This document shows, piece after piece, positions 58,993 through 64,000 of a stretch of DNA of 64,000 nt. The translations under genes and the position numbers were made by a program. Source of the stretch: Allorhizobium sonneratiae. GTDB taxonomy: Bacteria; Pseudomonadota; Alphaproteobacteria; Rhizobiales; Rhizobiaceae. The DNA is taken from the NCBI RefSeq assembly GCF_023700755.1, contig NZ_JAMKOJ010000006.1, forward strand, positions 186,001-250,000, read 5' to 3'. Within the stretch, counting starts at the first letter, position 1, and every line of letters starts with the position of its first letter. A model generated the notes under the pieces. The model was not told the DNA's origin. It did no database searches and was given only the letters and a program-made list of their open reading frames with translations.

Positions 58993-59029
58993 CAGTAACC
59001 GATTCCGGTCCTGTCAGCAAAACATTGCG

Positions 59030-59058
59030 AAAAAGGGAAACGGGCTTGCCCGCTTCCC
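59030..59058 (-). terminator. Rho-independent terminator after the binding-protein gene
   Basis: On the minus strand GGGAAGCGGGC / GCCCGTTTCCC (11 bp, one G-U) with a 2-base spacer is followed by TTTTTC. It ends the importer transcript about 10 bases after the binding-protein stop, so DeoR-kinase-dehydrogenase needs its own promoter or read-through. Confidence 0.8.
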
Positions 59059-59066
59059 TTCCCGTT

Positions 59067-60014
59067 TCAGTTGGACAGCACGAAGGGGGCGGTATATTTC
59101 GCCACATTGTCCTTGGTGATCAGCAGGCAGTCGAACAGCTGCTTTTCACTGGATGCGCCGGTCTTGCCGGTTTTGAGGAAACTGTCGGCTTCCTCCACGG
59201 CCTTGGCGGAGAAGACGGCCACCGGCTGAAGCACGGTATATTGCAGTTCACCGGCCTTGATCGCCGCAACGGCATCGGGAGACCCATCGAAACCGCCAAC
59301 CTTGACCTGGCTGAGTTTGCCCGCTTCCTTCAGTGCCGCAATTGCGCCCAGCGCCATTTCGTCATTGCCGCTGATCACACCGATAATATCGGGATGGGCC
59401 TGAAGAATGGACTGCATCTTGTCATGACCCTGGGTGCGGTCCCAGTTGGCCACTTCCTTGGCAACCCGCTTCAGATCGGGATATTGCGACAGCACGGTTT
59501 CATAGCCGTTGGAACGGGTGGCGGCATTGTTGTCGGAAGGCGCGCCGAAGAGTTCGGCATAATTACCCTTGTCGCCGACATCCTGCACCCATTGCGTCGC
59601 CCCAAGGGCTGCCCCTTGCGCATTGTTGGAGACGAGCTGAGCCTTGGCGAGACCTTCCTGGTTGATTTCGGCATTGACGAGGAAGACCGGAATGCCGGCG
59701 GCAACCGCCTTTTTCACCGCACCGATCGAGCCATCAGCATTGGCGGGATCGAGAATGATTGCCTTGGCCTTGTTGGTGATGGCCGTATCGATCAGGCGGC
59801 TTTCGGTGTTGGTATCACCCTTGTGGGCGCTGACGGTGGCGGTGTAGCCCAGCTTTTCCGCTGTGGCTTTCGCCACCTGGCCTTCCGTGTACCAATAGGG
59901 GTTGGACGGATCGTTGACGATGATTGTCATCAATCCATCGGCAAAGGCGACGCTGGCCATCAGCGGCAAAGCCGCGGCGGCGGCCATCATAAGTTTCATT
60001 CCCTGCTTGAACAT
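59067..60014 (-). CDS. Periplasmic sugar/polyol-binding protein (RbsB-like)
   Basis: The 315-residue product has a signal peptide (MMAAAAALPLMASVAFA, cleavage before DGL). The type I periplasmic fold follows: NDPSNPYWYTEGQVAKATAEKLGY, DPANADGSIGAVKKAVAAGIPVFLVNAEI, and GVISGNDEMALGAIAALKEAG with the hinge motif GFDGSPDAV. It should bind a monosaccharide or polyol and pass it to the permease and ATPase encoded upstream. A GGGAG lies before the ATG. Confidence 0.94.
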   Translation of the reverse strand: MFKQGMKLMMAAAAALPLMASVAFADGLMTIIVNDPSNPYWYTEGQVAKATAEKLGYTATVSAHKGDTNTESRLIDTAITNKAKAIILDPANADGSIGAVKKAVAAGIPVFLVNAEINQEGLAKAQLVSNNAQGAALGATQWVQDVGDKGNYAELFGAPSDNNAATRSNGYETVLSQYPDLKRVAKEVANWDRTQGHDKMQSILQAHPDIIGVISGNDEMALGAIAALKEAGKLSQVKVGGFDGSPDAVAAIKAGELQYTVLQPVAVFSAKAVEEADSFLKTGKTGASSEKQLFDCLLITKDNVAKYTAPFVLSN

Positions 60015-60154
60015 GATCTCACTCCCTTTCCATGTGCAGAGGCGATGCCGGTTTTCCCGGCGGCTTTCCGCGACGGCCTGTGGGGCAGCCCCTCCCCGGC
60101 GCGAATTCTTTATGTCCGGCCAATCGTCGTGCAGCCGGAGACATCAAAAGTGGC

Positions 60155-60230
60155 AGACTCTCTATTTCTTTGTTTCCGTTTGTTTTTCGGGAAAATCGGG
60201 TTCCACTTTTTCTCAGAACAAACTCTAACG
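60155..60230 (-). repeat. Intergenic mosaic repeat, diverged copy
   Basis: The segment has CTCTCTATTTCTTTGTTTCC and TTTTTCGGGAAAATCGGG, then CCACTTTTTCTCAGAACAAAC. It aligns with parts of the repeats at 13986-14110 and 25967-26070 but with other spacing. It fills the gap between the permease stop and the binding-protein start. Confidence 0.55.
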
Positions 60231-61271
60231 CCGACCGAAACGAATGCTGTTGAGCAGCACGGCAAGCACGATGACCGCGCCGGTAAAGACGGTTTGCCAA
60301 TAGGCGGAGACGCCGATGATGACGAGACCGTCCGAGAGAAAGCCAATAACGAAAGCGCCAAGCATGGTGCCGAGCACATTGCCGCGCCCACCGGTCAGGG
60401 CCGCCCCGCCGATCACCACGGCGGCAATCGCCGTCAGCTCATAGGAGGTGCCTGCCGTCGGCCCGGCAGATGTCAATTGCGACGACAGAACCAGACCGGC
60501 AAAAGCGGCGGTGATGCCGGACAGGACATAGACGGCAATCTTCACCCGCTTCACCGGCACGCCGGAAAGCTCTGCCGCCCGTTCATTGCCGCCCGAAGCA
60601 TAGAGCCAGCGGCCAAAGGCGGTGCGCGACAACAGCACGGCGCACAAGATGGCCACGGCCGCCAGAATGAGAACGCCGATCGGCACGCTGCCAAGCCGGT
60701 TGAAACCCAGCCAGTCGAACCCGGTATTGCCAAGCTCCGGCTTGCCGCTCAGATTGTTGTAGGTCAGCCCGTTGGTCATCAGCAGCGCTGCACCGCGCGC
60801 CACATAAAGCGAACCGAGCGTGGCGACGAAAGGCGGCACCCGCAGGAAGGCAATCAGCACCCCGTTGACCGCCCCGACGAAAGCACCAAGCAGCGCCGTC
60901 AACACCACCACCACCCAGACGGGCGGATAGAGGATGATCCCATAGTCCTTCAAGGTGACGCCATGCATGAGAAAACCGGCGACCACACCACAAAGACCAA
61001 GGGTCGAGCCGACGGAGAGGTCGATGCCGCCATTCAGGATCACCAGCAGCATGCCAAGCGCCAGAAGACCATAGATCGCCACATGCGAGGCCATGATCAG
61101 GAAATTATTGACCGACAGATAATAGGGCGACAGCGATGAAAACACGGCGATGATGGCGATCAGCGCGAAAAATGCCCGTGCTTCGAACAGCATCTGCGCC
61201 AGATTGAGTTTGCGTTTTGCCTGCCGGGCCATGGTTTTCTTCTCCGATGTCGTGATGGCGGCCATGGTCAT
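60225..61271 (-). CDS. Ribose-type ABC transporter permease (RbsC-like)
   Basis: The 348-residue membrane protein has about nine hydrophobic segments, including FFALIAIIAVFSSLSPYYLSVNNFLIM. The permease signature GGIDLSVGSTLGLCGVVAG is followed by GRWLYASGGNERAAELSGVPV and SSYELTAIAAVVIGGAALTGG-like GTSYELTAIAAVVIGGAALTGG. The start overlaps the ATPase stop by 4 bases. Confidence 0.95.
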   Translation of the reverse strand: MTMAAITTSEKKTMARQAKRKLNLAQMLFEARAFFALIAIIAVFSSLSPYYLSVNNFLIMASHVAIYGLLALGMLLVILNGGIDLSVGSTLGLCGVVAGFLMHGVTLKDYGIILYPPVWVVVVLTALLGAFVGAVNGVLIAFLRVPPFVATLGSLYVARGAALLMTNGLTYNNLSGKPELGNTGFDWLGFNRLGSVPIGVLILAAVAILCAVLLSRTAFGRWLYASGGNERAAELSGVPVKRVKIAVYVLSGITAAFAGLVLSSQLTSAGPTAGTSYELTAIAAVVIGGAALTGGRGNVLGTMLGAFVIGFLSDGLVIIGVSAYWQTVFTGAVIVLAVLLNSIRFGRR

Positions 61272-62818
61272 TGCTCCCCTTGCGCATCATCTGCGACCAG
61301 AGCCTGCCCGGAGGCGGCCATGATCTGTTCCTTCGTCGCATCCGGGCCGAATTCGGCGGAAATCCTGCCGCGCCGCATGACCAGAATACGATGGGCAATT
61401 GCCAGGCATTCGCTGACTTCCGATGTGGTGTAGATCACCGCCAGCCCCTGACGTGCCCCCTCGGCCAGAAGCCGGAAAACTTCCGCCTTGGCGCCGATAT
61501 CGATACCCCGGCTCGGCTCATCCAGCAGGATGACATCCGGCCTGGTCGCCAGGATCTTGCCGATCACCACTTTCTGCTGGTTGCCGCCGGAGAGCGAGCC
61601 GATCGCGGCCCCGCCACCATCGGTCTTGATATGCACACGGCGGATCGCATCCTCGATCAGGCTGCGCTCGCGACCGGGTGAGGTGAAAAACCGGCTGGCG
61701 AAACTGCCAATGCTGGCAAGCGACAGATTGGCGCCGACCGTCATCGTCTGCACCAGGCCGTCGCGCTGGCGATCTTCCGGCACCAGCGCCAGACCGCTTG
61801 CAATACAATCGGCAATGCTGAAATGGGTGATGTCCTGCCCGTTCAGTTTCACCTGTCCACCTGTGGCTTTCAGGCGCCCGGCTATACATTCCATAAGCTC
61901 TGTGCGCCCCGCCCCCATCAAGCCGTAGATGCAGAGAATTTCCCCGGAGCGAACCGAGAGCGACAGATCGTCCACCACCTTGAAACCAGCCCCGGACGGG
62001 TCCATGACCGTCAGCCCGTCGACAGAAAGCGCCACCTCACCCCAGTCATAGCCGGTGGGTGGCGAACCGAGATCAAAGCCATCGCCAACCATGTTGCGGA
62101 CGATCCATTCGAGATCGATGTCCTTGCGCTCGGCATAAGCGGTCATCGCGCCATCACGCAGCACCACGGCATGATCGGTGATCTGCAACGCCTCTTCCAG
62201 ATGGTGGGAAATATAGACGATCGAGACGCCACGACGTTTGAGATCGCCGATCACCTTGAACAGCACCGCCACTTCGGAGGCACTGAGTGCCGAGGTCGGC
62301 TCGTCCATTATGAGAATGCGCGAATTGACCGACAGGGCGCGGGCGATTTCAACAATCTGCTGCTGACCGAGCCGCAGTTCCTCGACAGGGGTGAGCGGAT
62401 CGATATCCTCTTCCAGCTCTTCGAGCAAAAGGCGGGTTTGACGCTCTTCCTCGGCGAAATCGACGCCGGTCGCTGTCATGATTTCCCGGCCCATGAAGAT
62501 GTTGTCGCGCACATTCATGTTCGGCGCGAGGCTCAATTCCTGATGAATGATGGAAATGCCAAGGTCGCGCGCATGGGAGGAACTGGCAAAACTGACGGCT
62601 GTACCATCGAGCACAATCTCGCCGGATGTCGGCTGCACCACACCGGAGAGGATTTTCATCAGGGTCGATTTTCCCGCCCCGTTTTCGCCGAACAGCGTCG
62701 TCACCTGTCCCTGATAGATGTCGAAATTCACACCCTTCAAGGCATGGATATTGCCATAGGACTTGGCAATATTGCGCGCCGCCAGAACGACGGTCTTGCC
62801 TGTCTCCTCAGCCATCAT
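61268..62818 (-). CDS. Ribose-type ABC transporter ATPase, two cassettes (RbsA-like)
   Basis: The 516-residue product has two ATP-binding domains: the first with Walker A GENGAGKSTLMKIL and ILIMDEPTSALS; the second with GLMGAGRTELME, LSGGNQQKVVIGKILATRPDVILLDEPSRGID. The degenerate second Walker A is normal for the family. I start at ATG 62818 because AGGA lies 8 bases upstream; ATG 62827 is also in frame. It powers import through the permease encoded next. Confidence 0.95.
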   Translation of the reverse strand: MMAEETGKTVVLAARNIAKSYGNIHALKGVNFDIYQGQVTTLFGENGAGKSTLMKILSGVVQPTSGEIVLDGTAVSFASSSHARDLGISIIHQELSLAPNMNVRDNIFMGREIMTATGVDFAEEERQTRLLLEELEEDIDPLTPVEELRLGQQQIVEIARALSVNSRILIMDEPTSALSASEVAVLFKVIGDLKRRGVSIVYISHHLEEALQITDHAVVLRDGAMTAYAERKDIDLEWIVRNMVGDGFDLGSPPTGYDWGEVALSVDGLTVMDPSGAGFKVVDDLSLSVRSGEILCIYGLMGAGRTELMECIAGRLKATGGQVKLNGQDITHFSIADCIASGLALVPEDRQRDGLVQTMTVGANLSLASIGSFASRFFTSPGRERSLIEDAIRRVHIKTDGGGAAIGSLSGGNQQKVVIGKILATRPDVILLDEPSRGIDIGAKAEVFRLLAEGARQGLAVIYTTSEVSECLAIAHRILVMRRGRISAEFGPDATKEQIMAASGQALVADDAQGEQ

Positions 62819-62828
62819 CGTCGCCATC

Positions 62829-63521
62829 CTATTTGACCTCGATGCTGACGGGCGTGACCTGCCAGTTTTTCGGATTGATCAGGGTGAAAGCGCCGACAAC
62901 GCTCACCGTCTTGCCGGTCAGCTCATCCGGCTTGAGTGTCGCCAGAACGTCCTTTTTCACTTCGTTGTTGATGGCGGAACCGGCATCCTGATACTGGATC
63001 TGGTTGACGAACTGGCCAAAGGTGATCTTGCCGGTGGCATCGCGCAGATCGGTGCCGTTCAACGCCGGACCGGTCTGAACCCTGACGGTGATTGCCGGAT
63101 CCATGCCATCGATCTTGACCACATTGTAATTGGCCTTGCGCTCGGTCACAGTGCCGGTGAATTTCACCGGGAAGACCGCGCCAATGCCCGCAGGCACCCC
63201 ATAGGTCTTGGTTGCCGCCTGCTTGTCTGCCGTGATCGCCTGCGCCAGTTTCACCGCATCGACAGCGCGCGCCTCGACATCGGCCTTGATCTTGGGAAAG
63301 GCTTCGGCGCCATAGGTTTGCGGCGAAAAGACCTTGGCGCGAAAATCGTCGGCAGAGCCAATTTTGACCACTTTGGTGTCGAACGCCATGGCCGCGAGAA
63401 TGGCTAGCACCGCAACCGTTATCACACCATAGGACCGGGTTTTTCTTGAGGATGGCTTGACACGTTCCTGCTTCGCCGCAGGAGCTGCCTGGCTTTGCTT
63501 TCCGGCTGTCGTCGCATTCAT
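62829..63521 (-). CDS. DUF2291 membrane-anchored periplasmic protein
   Basis: The 230-residue product has a short Ala/Lys-rich N-terminus, one membrane helix (SYGVITVAVLAILAAMAF) and a periplasmic domain (KVVKIGSADDFRAKVFSPQTYGAEAFPKIKADV, TGKITFGQFVNQIQYQDAGSAIN). It matches DUF2291 proteins, which accompany ribose-type polyol importers in rhizobia; their role is unknown and an accessory transport function is inference. ATG 63521 has GGAGG about 10 bases upstream; ATG 63542 is less likely. It is the first gene of the importer operon. Confidence 0.85.
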   Translation of the reverse strand: MNATTAGKQSQAAPAAKQERVKPSSRKTRSYGVITVAVLAILAAMAFDTKVVKIGSADDFRAKVFSPQTYGAEAFPKIKADVEARAVDAVKLAQAITADKQAATKTYGVPAGIGAVFPVKFTGTVTERKANYNVVKIDGMDPAITVRVQTGPALNGTDLRDATGKITFGQFVNQIQYQDAGSAINNEVKKDVLATLKPDELTGKTVSVVGAFTLINPKNWQVTPVSIEVK

Positions 63522-64000
63522 AAGTTCTAGACCTCCAGGCATTTCAGTCAGCGCTTTTCGTCATAACGCAAAAGCACGCGGTCAGCGTGCCGCAGCAAAC
63601 GCCGGACAAGGCGGGAAGGATGATAGAGAAACGGGTTCAGATGCGGCCTGCGCGCTTTTCACGCACAGGGGAAAACAAGACAGCCAGTACGGAGCTGCAT
63701 AATCTCAAACCTGTCACGATATTCCTCCTCAAGCACAAGCGATCCGTGTCGGACAACGACCACCTGCTTAAACCTCCATTCAGCCGGAACCCGAAGATCA
63801 CACGCCGGTATCCGTCTGCGCCATTCCCCCGCTCTCCTCAGGGTTATGACCTCACCCATATCGCCATCAATGATAGATATGTGTTATAAATTATCCAAAA
63901 CATGTTATAATTTATCAGAGCTGTCAATTGCCTCTGATCAGATTTTTTGACGATATCAAAATATCGATCCACAACCCCAACAAAACAGACAGATGATCTG
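63522..64000. promoter_or_regulatory. Upstream region of the polyol importer operon
   Basis: No supported gene in these ~480 bases. At 63884-63896 and 63905-63917 lie two direct copies of GTTATAAWTTATC spaced exactly 21 bases (two helical turns) in an AT-rich block, good candidates for regulator sites. A small hairpin GCACGC / GCGTGC is at 63574-63590. A 66-codon minus frame at 63659-63859 has no recognisable product. Confidence 0.5.

Noticed and set aside
59025..61139. 704-codon plus-strand open frame across the binding-protein and permease genes
   Set aside because: It spans two well-supported minus genes, a terminator and a repeat; the residues are His/Gly/Arg-rich shadow composition.
63659..63859. 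66-codon minus frame upstream of the importer operon
   Set aside because: No ribosome site or known domain; Arg-rich composition and an overlapping plus frame make it a likely chance frame.

Overview
The window is chromosomal or chromid DNA of an alphaproteobacterium, very probably order Hyphomicrobiales (Rhizobiaceae/Brucellaceae relatives). The evidence is a BA14K-family protein, the divergent dctA / dctBD arrangement with a -24/-12 promoter, a pcaQ-pcaDCHGB cluster with a PcaQ box, several UgpC-type ABC systems, and mosaic intergenic repeats of the rhizobial type. The species cannot be fixed from sequence alone. No phage, insertion sequence, CRISPR array or rRNA was seen. There is one tRNA, tRNA-Ser(UGA).

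Layout. (1) 1-13.7 kb is a catabolic island. It holds a partial SDR, an RpiR regulator and a RidA protein (minus strand), facing an NTF2-like protein, an M81 metallopeptidase and a D-threonine-aldolase/D-serine-dehydratase-like PLP enzyme (plus strand). These are followed by a complete sugar-type ABC transporter and a Gfo/Idh/MocA dehydrogenase (minus strand), then a GntR regulator, nagA and a ROK kinase. An AT-rich palindromic motif recurs in the two promoter regions bracketing this island, so one regulator may control both; the substrate is unknown. (2) 13.7-20.5 kb carries a TetR regulator, dctBD and dctA (C4-dicarboxylate uptake with sigma-54 promoter and DctD sites), and an NnrU-like membrane protein. 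(3) 20.9-26 kb is the cyoABCD quinol oxidase with a SURF1 factor, followed by a membrane-anchored methyltransferase. (4) 27.5-31.9 kb is a ferrous iron uptake operon: a fused EfeU-EfeO protein, the peroxidase EfeB, and a second M75/EfeO-like protein preceded by a pseudoknot-like leader. (5) 32-43 kb holds tRNA-Ser, a DUF1275-like fragment, a Cpx-type two-component system, an ABC exporter, a BA14K protein, a large MscS-type channel and an FtsK without membrane segments.

(6) 43.4-54.9 kb starts with an AcuI/YhdH-type reductase and continues with a full 4-hydroxybenzoate/protocatechuate (beta-ketoadipate) pathway: pcaB, G, H, C, D, pcaQ, pobA, pobR, pcaR and pcaIJF. Together these convert 4-hydroxybenzoate to succinyl-CoA and acetyl-CoA. 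Operators for PcaQ and PcaR are visible in the divergent intergenic regions. (7) 54.9-63.5 kb is a minus-strand polyol/sugar module: DUF2291 lipoprotein-like protein, ATPase, permease, periplasmic binding protein, then (after a terminator) a DeoR regulator, FGGY kinase and a GlpD/EryB-like flavoprotein. The gene set resembles rhizobial erythritol/adonitol loci.

Best candidates for something undescribed are the M81/PLP-enzyme/ABC island at the left end with its shared operator motif, the overlapping stem-loops upstream of the second M75 protein, and the three-domain Efe fusion. All functional calls are from reading the sequence; no database search was run.
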